From NCBI GenBank assembly GCA_963773655.1, contig CAVZBX010000004.1, positions 40,817-104,816 on the forward strand: a DNA stretch of 64,000 bases, read 5' to 3'. The notes under the pieces were generated by a model that was not told the DNA's origin, did not search any database, and was given only the letters and a program-made list of their open reading frames with translations. A program made the position numbers and the translations under genes. This DNA comes from DASSQJ01 sp963773655. Its GTDB lineage: Bacteria; Actinomycetota; Actinomycetes; Actinomycetales; Dermatophilaceae. This document shows positions 52,977 to 61,897 of the stretch, one piece after another (position 1 is the stretch's first letter; each line of letters starts with the position of its first letter).

Positions 52977-54257
52977 ATGAGTCGGTCGACCGCCACCGCC
53001 CGCCGCGTCCTGGGCGCCGCTGCCGTGGGCGCCGCGGTGCTGGTGGGCCTGACGCTGCAGGCCGCGACGGTGCTGCTGGCGTTGCCCGACCCTCCGGCAG
53101 GAGTGCAGGAGCCGACTGCCGCCCAGCAGGGCGAGGGCCTGGGGTACGCCTCCTCGGGCACGCACCACATCGGCGTCCGCCGGTTCACGAGCGCCGAGGC
53201 TCCACGGCCCACGACCATCTGGTACCCCGCCGCGCCGGACGGGGAGGACACCGCGGTGCTGCGCTACTCCAACGGCGCGGCGATGCTCGGGGAACGGTCC
53301 TCGGTAGCACTCGCGACCTTCCCGGGACGTGCCAGGCCCGGTGCGTCCCCCGACCTCGCTGACGGACCGTACCCGGTCGTCATCCTCTCCCCGGGGTTCG
53401 CGCTCAGCACGAGCAGCTACGCCTGGCTCGCCGAGCACCTCGCCTCGCATGGGTTCGTCGTGGCGGCCCCGCAGCACGCTGAGACGCTCGACCCGAACCG
53501 GCTCTGGCGTGCCACCGTCGACCGGCCCCGGGACGTGACTGCCACGATCGACTTCCTGACGGACGCCACGAACCTCGATGGCCGGTTGGCAGGGCTCGCG
53601 GACACCGACCGGGTCGCAGTGGTCGGGCACAGCTACGGCGGCTACACCGCCCTCGCCGCGGCCGGCGCACGCCTGGACACGCAAGCCCTGCGCTCCGCAT
53701 GCGCCTCGGACGGCATCGCAGGCGGCGCGCTGGAGTTCCAGTGCGGGGCCCTGCTCCCGTTCCTGAGCGATCTCGCGGAAGCAGCCGGGCTGACCACCGT
53801 GCCCAACGGCAGATGGCCCTCGTGGGCCGACCCGCGCGTCGACGCGGCCGTCTCCATCGCGGGGGACGCCGTGATGTTCGGCGCAGACGGACTCTCCACC
53901 ATGACCACACCCCTCCTGGCCATCGGCGGAACCGCAGACCCCGACTCACCCTTGCGGTGGGGCACTGCGGCGGCCTACGACGGTGCCACCGGGCCGCGGA
54001 AGGCCGAGCTGACCCTCGTCGGTGCCGACCACTTCAGCTTCACCGGGGCCTGCGCCGCCCCACGGCTGATCCTCGAAGTCCTCCCGTCAACCTTCTGCGA
54101 GAGCACCGGCCAGGACCGACAGGCCGCCCACCACCAGGTCGCACACGCCACGACAGCCTTCCTGCTCGCCGAGTTCCTCCGCGACAGCACGGCCGCAGCG
54201 GTCCTGCGCGGCGGATCCTTCGCACCCGGAGTTCGCTTCCGGTCGCAGGGGTACTGA
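52977..54257 (+). CDS. Exported alpha/beta hydrolase (PAF-acetylhydrolase/lipase-like)
   Basis: A 426-residue protein. The N-terminal hydrophobic helix VLGAAAVGAAVLVGLTLQAA is a signal anchor or signal peptide. The catalytic domain has GTHHIGVRRFTS, TTIWYPAAPDG, YPVVILSPGFALSTSSYAWL, nucleophile GHSYGGYTAL and a late ADHFSFTGACAAP. This resembles platelet-activating-factor acetylhydrolase-type and chlorophyllase-like dienelactone hydrolases. GAGGGG lies upstream of the ATG. It starts 11 bases after the DUF4386 gene. Confidence 0.87.
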   Translation: MSRSTATARRVLGAAAVGAAVLVGLTLQAATVLLALPDPPAGVQEPTAAQQGEGLGYASSGTHHIGVRRFTSAEAPRPTTIWYPAAPDGEDTAVLRYSNGAAMLGERSSVALATFPGRARPGASPDLADGPYPVVILSPGFALSTSSYAWLAEHLASHGFVVAAPQHAETLDPNRLWRATVDRPRDVTATIDFLTDATNLDGRLAGLADTDRVAVVGHSYGGYTALAAAGARLDTQALRSACASDGIAGGALEFQCGALLPFLSDLAEAAGLTTVPNGRWPSWADPRVDAAVSIAGDAVMFGADGLSTMTTPLLAIGGTADPDSPLRWGTAAAYDGATGPRKAELTLVGADHFSFTGACAAPRLILEVLPSTFCESTGQDRQAAHHQVAHATTAFLLAEFLRDSTAAAVLRGGSFAPGVRFRSQGY

Positions 54258-54307
54258 CAGGCGGGGCAACCGTGACGTGCCCCCTCGTCGCAGTCACCTT
54301 TGACCTC

Positions 54308-54385
54308 CATAGGGACTCGAACTCCTGACCCCCTGCTTGCAAATTCCCCAGATGGGCTCCCGAGCCGGGTCGGCTGAGCACGAAA
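54308..54385 (-). other. tRNA-Ala 3'-half-like sequence, probable island attachment scar
   Basis: Read on the minus strand: TTTGCAAGCAGGGGGTCAGG then AGTTCGAGTCCC, the anticodon-loop to T-arm region of actinobacterial tRNA-Ala(TGC). The acceptor end is altered, and the 5' half is missing. The preceding 30 bases (GCCGACCCGGCTCGGGAGCC and on) also resemble the sequence beside the similar relic at 28.0 kb. It lies at the left side of the defence island. The rest of 54258-54745 shows no gene I can support. Confidence 0.55.
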
Positions 54386-54745
54386 TGGCCCTCCGTCGGG
54401 CGGTCACGGCCCCTCCGTACCCCACTACTGCAGTACTTCTCTGGGGTACGAATCTGGGGTGGGACAGACCGGCTGGATTGCCATGGACCACCACCCGCCC
54501 CGTGACCGACGCCAAGCTGAACCAGAACCGGCGACCTTCCGATGTGTGACAGGTGGCGGCGCGCCCGCCTCGCACGGCGAGGTACGCCGCGGCCGCTATC
54601 GCGAAGTGGAACACTCAAAGCGAGGTCAGCACCCCACGAATGCGTCAGGAGTCGTCGCCACCTTGAGCGCCAACCGCAGTCAGAGGCCGATCGGTGAATC
54701 GACGATGCGGCTCAGGGCAACAAGCGGCACGGCTACGGACGATGC

Positions 54746-56344
54746 ATGACCACACCAACGTCGCAATACGAGAGCTGGCTCAACGCTCTGGATGCCGACG
54801 CAATCGCAGGAGCGTTAACTGCCCAGGGATGTACCGAAGTCCTAGTCAGACGATTGAGCGCCAAGCAGGGCAACTCCAAACAGCAGATCTACCTGGGCAC
54901 CGACCTCGCAGAGGTGGCGCGAATTCCCTCAGGCGCGCTGACGCGGCATACAACGCGGAGCACCAAGCTTGGGGCGGAGGGAAGGGAGATCTTCCATGCC
55001 CCCGTCGAGCTCGTGTGGCTCGCGCCGGATTTCGAGGAGGCGCCCGCTCCAAACACGAAGGTGATCTTCTACCCCCAGTATCCCGAGGTGCGTCTTTCCG
55101 GCTTCCTTGAAGGATCCCCAGACGCGCCGACGTGGCTCCTGAGCGTGCAACAGAGGGGAAGGGACGAGGGTCGACTTCTGTTGCTCGCCCCCACTCCAGA
55201 TGGCCGTCTGCTCGCATTGTGCCTCCCCCCTGAGGCACGCGCGATCCGTCGCATAGAGGTCCTCGCGCGAGCCAAGCAGGGACCACTGAATCTTTGGGTG
55301 CTGGACGCGCCGGGGGTGGATCCGAGGCAGGAACTGCTGCAGCGTCTCGCAGCCCTGCACAGCAAGGGTTGGGTGACTCCCAGTCGCCTCACGGCATCCG
55401 GACTACACCCATGCCGTGGCACCAACTGCGGCGGTTACACCCTGGAGGCCAATCTGGGGGTCTTCGCCAACAGCAGGGCTGAACCCGACCTGCTGGGCTG
55501 GGAGCTGAAGGCTCACTCTGTGCGAGATTTAGGCGCAGTTCGGCTCGCTGGCGTGTTGACGCTCATGACCCCTCAGCCCGACGGGGGACCGTACGTCTCG
55601 ATGAGCCTCTTGGAGTTCCTCCAGAAGTACGGGTATTCGAGGCGTTCAGAACGGTGGGACTTCACGGGCGTCCACCGCGTCGGATCACCGACTCCACCGC
55701 ACACTGGCACGCGACTGGTGCTCCAAGGCTACAGATCACCTCGCAGCTACGACCCAGCCGGTTGCGTGGCCCTTCTCGACCGCAACGGCGACGTTGCCGC
55801 CTCTTGGTCCTTTGCCAAGCTGCTGGACCACTGGAGCACCAAACACGCGCTGGCGGCGTACGTGCCTTACGAGCGCAGTCCCCACCCGGGGATACCGGGG
55901 TTCCTGACTCAAGGGGCCCGCGATCGCCTCCAGGCCGAGCTCGACGAGCTCTCGGGACCCGGCCGGACCGCGATCGCCAGGAAGATCCAGAGTGCGCGCG
56001 AAGAGGGTGACCTGAGGGAGAACCGGGCCTACCACGCTGCCAAGGAGGAGCAAGGAAGGATGGAGGCCCGCATCCGCCAGCTGACCGAGTTGCTCGAGAG
56101 CCGCCCGGGCGAAGTCAGATACAGATACGGCTCATCAATCTGGCTTGGCACGGGCACATCCTTTCCTCTGCTACTGCAGTCGATTGCAGAAGGCAGCGTC
56201 TACTTCGATCCAGGGATGCGAGCAGAATTCTCAAACAGGAGATGGGACCAGAAGCCTCGTAGTCAGTTCCGGGTCAGGGCCACCGGCTTGGCGCATCTGT
56301 ATGACCGCTTCGAGGTCGTCAACTGCACGGCCTCACCAACCTGA
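54746..56344 (+). CDS. MvaI/BcnI-like endonuclease with inserted GreA coiled-coil domain
   Basis: A 532-residue protein. Residues about 210 to 385 resemble the MvaI/BcnI restriction fold: GGYTLEANLGVF then the catalytic P-D-x-E-x-K set D248, E253, K255 in EPDLLGWELK, followed by LAGVLTLMTP and KHALAAYVPYE. Residues about 386 to 455 are a complete GreA N-terminal antiparallel coiled-coil (FLTQGARDRLQAELDELSG, then EEGDLRENRAYHAAKEEQG) with the acidic tip D422 and E425 conserved. The nuclease fold resumes at VRYRYGSSIWLGTGTSF. Codons are less G/C-biased than neighbours, suggesting transfer. No strong ribosome site is seen. It precedes the Mza genes on the same strand. No methyltransferase is adjacent. 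Confidence 0.78.
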   Translation: MTTPTSQYESWLNALDADAIAGALTAQGCTEVLVRRLSAKQGNSKQQIYLGTDLAEVARIPSGALTRHTTRSTKLGAEGREIFHAPVELVWLAPDFEEAPAPNTKVIFYPQYPEVRLSGFLEGSPDAPTWLLSVQQRGRDEGRLLLLAPTPDGRLLALCLPPEARAIRRIEVLARAKQGPLNLWVLDAPGVDPRQELLQRLAALHSKGWVTPSRLTASGLHPCRGTNCGGYTLEANLGVFANSRAEPDLLGWELKAHSVRDLGAVRLAGVLTLMTPQPDGGPYVSMSLLEFLQKYGYSRRSERWDFTGVHRVGSPTPPHTGTRLVLQGYRSPRSYDPAGCVALLDRNGDVAASWSFAKLLDHWSTKHALAAYVPYERSPHPGIPGFLTQGARDRLQAELDELSGPGRTAIARKIQSAREEGDLRENRAYHAAKEEQGRMEARIRQLTELLESRPGEVRYRYGSSIWLGTGTSFPLLLQSIAEGSVYFDPGMRAEFSNRRWDQKPRSQFRVRATGLAHLYDRFEVVNCTASPT

Positions 56345-56546
56345 GATACCTTCGGGGAATATGGGCATTGACTGCTGAGGACTGGGCTGCGGGTCCGATG
56401 CGCGGGACAAGCACCCTTCCCCCATCGAACCAATGGCGTCCACCATTCGCGTGAGCCAGCTCATCGGGAATCTCCTGTGGCGGGCGACCGTCTCGGTTAG
56501 GGTCGAAGGGGCGTCTCGAGCCGGCGCGCCGAGAACGAGGGGACCG

Positions 56547-58034
56547 ATGCCAGTGGATGACTGGGACATCGCCGAACCGCGGGCGGACGCCCTGATCGAG
56601 TCCCTTCGAGCGTTCGGATACTCGCCCGGAGGCCGCAGTCGCGGACCTGCTCGACAACAGCATCTCCGCGGGTGCGAGGAACATCGACGTCGAGTTCTTC
56701 TGGGACGGGGCCGACTCGCACGTCGCCATTCGCGACGACGGTCGAGGGATGACCGCCGATCAGCTCTTCGAGGCCATGCGCCCAGGAAGCACCAGCCCTC
56801 TTGAGGAGCGCAACAGCAAGGACCTCGGACGTTTCGGGCTCGGGCTCAAGACCGCGTCGTTCTCGCAGGCGCGTGAGCTGACCGTCGTGACCAGGACACG
56901 TCCGTCCGGGCCAGCCGACATCCGCCGCTGGGACCTCGACGTGGTCGAGGCATCACGTGAATGGCGCCTCCTGCGAACAACGCCTACCGCCCTCCGAGTT
57001 GGCGAGGTCGAGGGTCGTCACGGCACGACGGTCGTCTGGTCCAAGTGCGATCGACTCGTCGGCCGCGCTGACGTCGATGACGCGAAGGCTCAGTCCCGAT
57101 TCAACCAGGTGGCTCGGACGGTTGCCGACCACCTGTCCGCCGTGTTCCACCGATTCATGGTGGGCCGCGGCAAGGTCACCATCCGCGTCAACGGACGCGT
57201 GCTCGAGCCGTGGGACCCCTTCATGGAGTCGCACCCAGCCACTCAGAACCTCGGGAGCGAGAGAGCTGTCACTGTTGGGCACCCACATCGAGGTCACCCC
57301 GCACGTTCTGCCGCATCGATCGAAGCTCAGTGACGTCGATCAGCGGGGCGGCGCTGGTGCTGCCGGCTGGAACCAGCAGCAGGGCTTCTATCTCTACCGC
57401 GGCGATCGCCTGCTGGTGCAGGGAAACTGGCTTGGCTCGGGTTTCGCCAAGGACGAGCACACCAAGCTCGCCCGGATCGCCGTGGACATTCCCACCACCT
57501 TGGACCACGAGTGGCAGGTGGACGTCAAGAAGTCGTCTGCCCGGGCCCCCGGGCCGCTCCAAGCCGACCTTCGCCGAATCGCGACGGTCGCCCGCAGGCA
57601 GGCCGAGGAGGCTTACCGTCATCGGGGCAAGGTCCTTGTCCGCCGCACGTCACAGGACTTCGTGATGGCGTGGCTGCAGTACACGACGCCGCGATGGCGA
57701 CGTCCGCTATCGGGTCAACCGCGCTCACCCCGTCATCACAGCTCTCCTCGAGGCCGCCAAGGACAACCGGTTGGTCGTCGAGCGAGCCCTGCGCTTCATC
57801 GAGGAGACGATCCCGACGACACTGATAGGGGTGTCGATCGCGAACGCCCTGGACCAACAGCCCGTGCCCTTCGCGGCGAGCCGTCCGGAGCTCAAGCCTC
57901 TCCTGCGCTTCGTGTACGACGGGCTGATCGATGACGGAGTCGAACCGACCGAGGCGCTGAACCGAATCGCGGTCGCCGAGCCGTTCCTTCAGTATCCAGA
58001 GGTCATCGAAGCGTTCAGGGAGAGCACCCAGTGA
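56547..58034 (+). pseudogene. mzaA: MutL/MORC-like GHKL ATPase (MzaA-like), three frameshifts
   Basis: Reassembling three frame changes (near 56625, 57262 and 57688, each equal to one extra base) gives a protein of about 495 residues with no stop codons. The GHKL ATPase motifs are clear: N-box EAAVADLLDNSISAGARNI, DDGRGMTADQL, and GRFGLGLKTASFS as the G-box lid. The later HVLPHRSKLSDVDQ and GFYLYRGDRLLVQGNW resemble the MORC/MutL transducer domain. Such ATPases in restriction-like loci are proposed to act as DNA clamps that license effectors. The order ATPase, Z1, DUF, DUF, AIPR matches mzaABCDE. The intact remainder makes assembly error plausible. Confidence 0.75.
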
Positions 58035-60538
58035 CGGGATCCATCCAAGAGGTCCGGTCGATGGTCATGGTCCGGCTGGACGGCGCGAGGCAGGCCCACG
58101 GCGACATCACCACCGACCTGATTCGAGAGTGGGTCGACAAGATCGCCGCGCTACTCGGCGTCGGTGGCCCCGAGGACGCCGATGAGCTTGAACAGCTCGT
58201 GCGGGACCTCGAGGCCGACTACAACGTGTACGTCGGCAACTGGACCTCCCTGGCCGACGACGGCGACCACGTCAAGTGGCTGGAGGACCGTCGGTCCGAG
58301 ATCAAGTGGGCCTTCTGGGAGCGATACGAGCGCCTGATGCGCGAGCAGCAGGGTCTACCGCCGGCCAGCGTCACGAGCGTCGCCGACACCACCGACGACA
58401 TCCTGGCCAGACTCGAGGCGCCCGACCGTCCGGGAGCCTGGGACCGACGAGGACTGGTGGCGGGACAGGTCCAGTCGGGCAAGACCGGCAACTACATCGG
58501 CCTGGTGGCCAAGGCGCTCGACAGCGGCTACAAGCTCGTGGTGGTGCTGGCAGGTGTCCACAACAGCCTGCGCAGCCAGACGCAGGCTCGCATCGACGAG
58601 GGCATCCTGGGCTTCGACACCCGCAAGAACCTGCGCTTCGACCAGGCGGAGGGCAGCAGCATGATCGGCGTCGGGCGCGTCGGGGGCCGCTTCCTGCCGG
58701 TCAACTCGTTCACGTCCTCCAAGCAGAACGGCGACTTCAGCCTCGCCGTGGCACGGAACATCGGCGTCGTCGTCGGCGGCAACGACCCGATCGTGCTCGT
58801 GGTCAAGAAGAACAAGTCGATCCTCACCAACCTGTACAACTGGGCGACGGCGCTGCGCAAGGAGACGAACCCCGAGACCGGGCGGCCGATCGTGCGTGGT
58901 GTCCCCGTACTGGTCATCGACGACGAGGCCGACCACGCAAGCGTGGACACCAACGGGCCCAAAGCGGGGTCAGGACCCCGAACGAGACCGACCCGACCGC
59001 AATCAACGGGCTCATCCGCCAGTTCCTCGACACGTTCGAGCAGTCGGCGTACGTGGCCTACACCGCCACCCCCTTCGCGAACATCTTCATCTCCCGCGAC
59101 AGGGAACACCGCGTCGCCGGCGAGGACCTCTTCCCGCGCAGCTTCATCATCAACCTGCCCGCGCCGTCGACCTACCTCGGCCCAGCCCGGGTGTTCGGTC
59201 TGCAGGGCGGCGGGCCGGCCGCCACCGAACAGGTGGACCCCCTGCCGATCGTGCGAGACGTCACGGACTACGACACGCTGGCTGCCCGACGGGCACAAGG
59301 CGGACGCCAGCCTCCAAGGCGACCTTCCCGCCAAGCCTCCGACGAGGCCATGCTGTCCTTCCTGCTCGGCGGGGCGGTGCGGCGACTGCGCGGGCAGGGA
59401 GCCAAGCACAACTCGATGCTCGTCCACGTCACGCGCTTCACCAAGGTCCAGACCCAGGTCGCGGACCAGGTCCAGGCGACCCTCGAGGACTTCAGGGACC
59501 GGCTTCAGTTCGGCGAGGGCAACAATCCGGTTCTGCGAGCGGCGGCCCTGGCGCTCTACACGTCCGACCATCTGCCCACCACCCGCGAGCTGCTGGGCAC
59601 GGACGATGTGGCAGCGCTCGCCGCGGAACTGCCCGCATTCGAGGACGTCTGGGCCGAGATGGCCGCAGTCGCCACGAAGACGCTCGTCCACACGCGTCAA
59701 CGGCACGTCCCAGGACGCCCTCGAGTACGTCGACCACCCGGACGGGCTCAGTGTCATCGCCATCGGTGGGGACAAGCTCTCGCGCGGGCTCACCCTCGAG
59801 GGGCTCAGCGTCAGCTACTACCTGCGCGCCAGCAAGATGTACGACACGCTCATGCAGATGGGGCGCTGGTTCGGCTACCGCCCCGGCTACCTGGACGTGT
59901 GCCGCCTCTACACCACCCCACACCTGGTGAGGTGGTACGTCGCCATCACCGCGGCATCGGCGGAGCTTCAGTCCGAGTTCGAGGCGATGGCGGCCTTGGG
60001 GCGCTCCCCAGAGCAGTACGGGCTCCGCGTCCGACAACATCCAGACGGTCTGTTGGTGACGTCTCCCTCGAAGTTGCGCCACTCCACCAGCCTGAAGATC
60101 AGCTACGCGGCGACAATCACGGAGACCACCTCGTTCGCCAAGGGGGCGGCTGCTCGCAACTGGGCTCAGCTCGAGCGTCTCATCACCGTCCTCGGCCCCG
60201 AGCACACCTTGGAAGGCGGGCTCGAGGTCTGGCGTGACGTCTCGCCTGACGCCGTGGTCGCCTTCCTCAAGGGCTACGTGCCGGACGCGGCCGCCATCCA
60301 GACGCAGCCGAAGGCGCTCACCGACTACATCCAGTCACGGCTGGCCGACGGTGAGCTGTCCACTTGGACAGTCGCGGTGGCGAACGTCTCCGCGGCCGAG
60401 GCCGAAGTCGTCAACGTCGCCGGTGTCGAGATCGGTCTGACACGTCGCGCGGCCCTGGAGGTGACAGCCGACCGATACACGGTCCGCCGGGTCGGCAGCC
60501 CTCGCCACGAGATTGTCGACCTTGGAGAGGGACTCTGA
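58031..60538 (+). pseudogene. mzaB: Z1-domain ATPase (MzaB-like), several frameshifts
   Basis: About 835 residues when frames are joined (changes near 58965, 59278, 59335 and 59695). The N-terminal helical region is followed by Walker A GQVQSGKTGNYIGL and the DEAD-like VLVIDDEADHAS. The C-terminal Z1 signature is IGGDKLSRGLTLEGLSVSY then YDTLMQMGRWFGYRPGYLD. The family is a superfamily II helicase-like protein found with GHKL ATPases and AIPR proteins in defence loci. GTG/ATG overlap with the upstream gene (58031 versus 58034) shows one operon. The frame stays open outside the shifts. Confidence 0.8.
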
Positions 60539-60905
60539 GCTCTGGGACGACCTTCTCCGCCTCACCGTAGAGGCGTGGACAGAGAGCTCCCGAAAGAAGA
60601 AGTCCGCCGCACCGCCCACGGCTCCCGGCGGTCTGTTCGAGCGCCGCGCCCGAACGCCGAACAGGGGCCTCATGATCGTGTACCCGCTCGATCCTGACCC
60701 CGCAAGACTGCGGCTCACGGGCGACCTCGACGGCTCACCGGCGCCATTCGATCCGAGGGACAAGCTGGAGACACCACTGGTCGGGTTCGCCCTTTCCTTC
60801 CCAGGGTCCGAGCGTGCGCAACCGGTGTCCTACCAGGTGAATCAGGTGTTCTGGGAGCAGGAGTACGGTGCGTACGCCGACGACGAGGACGAGGACGACC
60901 AGTGA
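60513..60905 (+). CDS. Small DUF protein of the Mza locus
   Basis: About 130 residues; by position the third component (MzaC-like). It starts at TTG 60513 (or TTG 60522), inside the end of mzaB, and ends in a very acidic tail DDEDEDD. The middle TPNRGLMIVYPLDPDP and ETPLVGFALSFPGSE looks like a beta-rich fold typical of small partners in these loci. The stop overlaps the next gene's GTG. Function unknown. Confidence 0.7.
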   Translation: MSTLERDSELWDDLLRLTVEAWTESSRKKKSAAPPTAPGGLFERRARTPNRGLMIVYPLDPDPARLRLTGDLDGSPAPFDPRDKLETPLVGFALSFPGSERAQPVSYQVNQVFWEQEYGAYADDEDEDDQ

Positions 60906-61897
60906 TCGACTACTTGCCCATATGGGCACAGATCGAGTCGGATCCTTTGGCCGAGGGTTCCGTGGTCCGACGTGTCCTCCCCGGCTTGGCGCACGACGTC
61001 TTCATCGGTCAGCATCGTCCCTCGGGAGAGCGGTTTGCCGAGATACGACTGAAGGAATGCGCCGTGGGGGACGTGCCGTCCAATGTGCCCAAGATGCGTG
61101 GCCTCGAGGTACGGGTCGTATTGGAGACGCCAGAACGCGCCGTCATCCGACTGAGCGAGACGACCAACCTGCGCACCGGTCAGTTCGAGGACCTCGTGAG
61201 CGACCTGTTCGGGCTACTCGACGGGTTGCCCGGCGACGGCGCCGCCGCTCGCATCGTGGAGCGAGTGATCGCCTGGCAGGAGTTCTTCGCTCGGCAGGAC
61301 GCTCCGTTGAGCGCAGAGGCAGCAGCGGGCCTGTTCGCCGAACTCACTGTCCTCGGCACGGTCATGCTCCCGGCAATCGGGCCCACGAGAGCCGTGGAGC
61401 AGTGGACCGGGCCCGACCCGGGACTGCAGGACTTCCAGTTTCCGCAGGGCGCGGTCGAGGTGAAGTCGTATCGAGGAACTGGCTCCGGGGGAATGAAGAT
61501 CAGCTCCGAGAGGCAGCTGGACACGACTGGCGTCGAACACCTATTCGTCGCCTATGTGGAGTTGGACGAGCGCGCCAGCGGGAGCGGAGCGACGCTTGCA
61601 GACGTCGTGGGCGACACCCGGGAACTCGTGAAGTCCTCACCGACTGCGGTGTCCCAGCTCGGGGACAAGCTGCTCAAGGCCCGATGGCGGGACCGCGACG
61701 CCGAGTATCGGCCCGAACGCTACGCAGTGCGATCCGTCGAGTTCTTCGAGGTCGTCGACGGGTTCCCGCGGCTGCTGCCCGAGATGCTGCCTGTCGGCGT
61801 GGGCAACGTGCGCTACCGCGTCGATCGCTCGGCCCTGGAGCCATTCGTAATCACTCTGGACTACATGAGCGACGCGCTGGGGTTCACCGATGAGTGA
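60902..61897 (+). CDS. PD-(D/E)XK motif protein (DUF4420-like) of the Mza locus
   Basis: A 331-residue protein, intact. The nuclease-like core has a helix Glu in AAGLFAELTVLGTV, then WTGPDPGLQDFQFPQGAVEV and K in EVKSYRG, which is the E...D...E-x-K arrangement of PD-(D/E)XK enzymes. Then SERQLDTTGVEHLFVAYVEL follows. By position it is MzaD-like. GTG 60902 overlaps the upstream TGA (GTGA). It probably is the DNA-cutting subunit of the defence complex. Confidence 0.82.
   Translation: MIDYLPIWAQIESDPLAEGSVVRRVLPGLAHDVFIGQHRPSGERFAEIRLKECAVGDVPSNVPKMRGLEVRVVLETPERAVIRLSETTNLRTGQFEDLVSDLFGLLDGLPGDGAAARIVERVIAWQEFFARQDAPLSAEAAAGLFAELTVLGTVMLPAIGPTRAVEQWTGPDPGLQDFQFPQGAVEVKSYRGTGSGGMKISSERQLDTTGVEHLFVAYVELDERASGSGATLADVVGDTRELVKSSPTAVSQLGDKLLKARWRDRDAEYRPERYAVRSVEFFEVVDGFPRLLPEMLPVGVGNVRYRVDRSALEPFVITLDYMSDALGFTDE

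Noticed and set aside
55901..56115. Separate greA gene
   Set aside because: The GreA-like part is in the same uninterrupted frame as the nuclease and has no own start or FKBP-like domain.
56547..58034. DNA mismatch-repair mutL
   Set aside because: The ATPase is GHKL-type but too short, lacks MutL C-terminal features and is linked to Z1 and AIPR genes.
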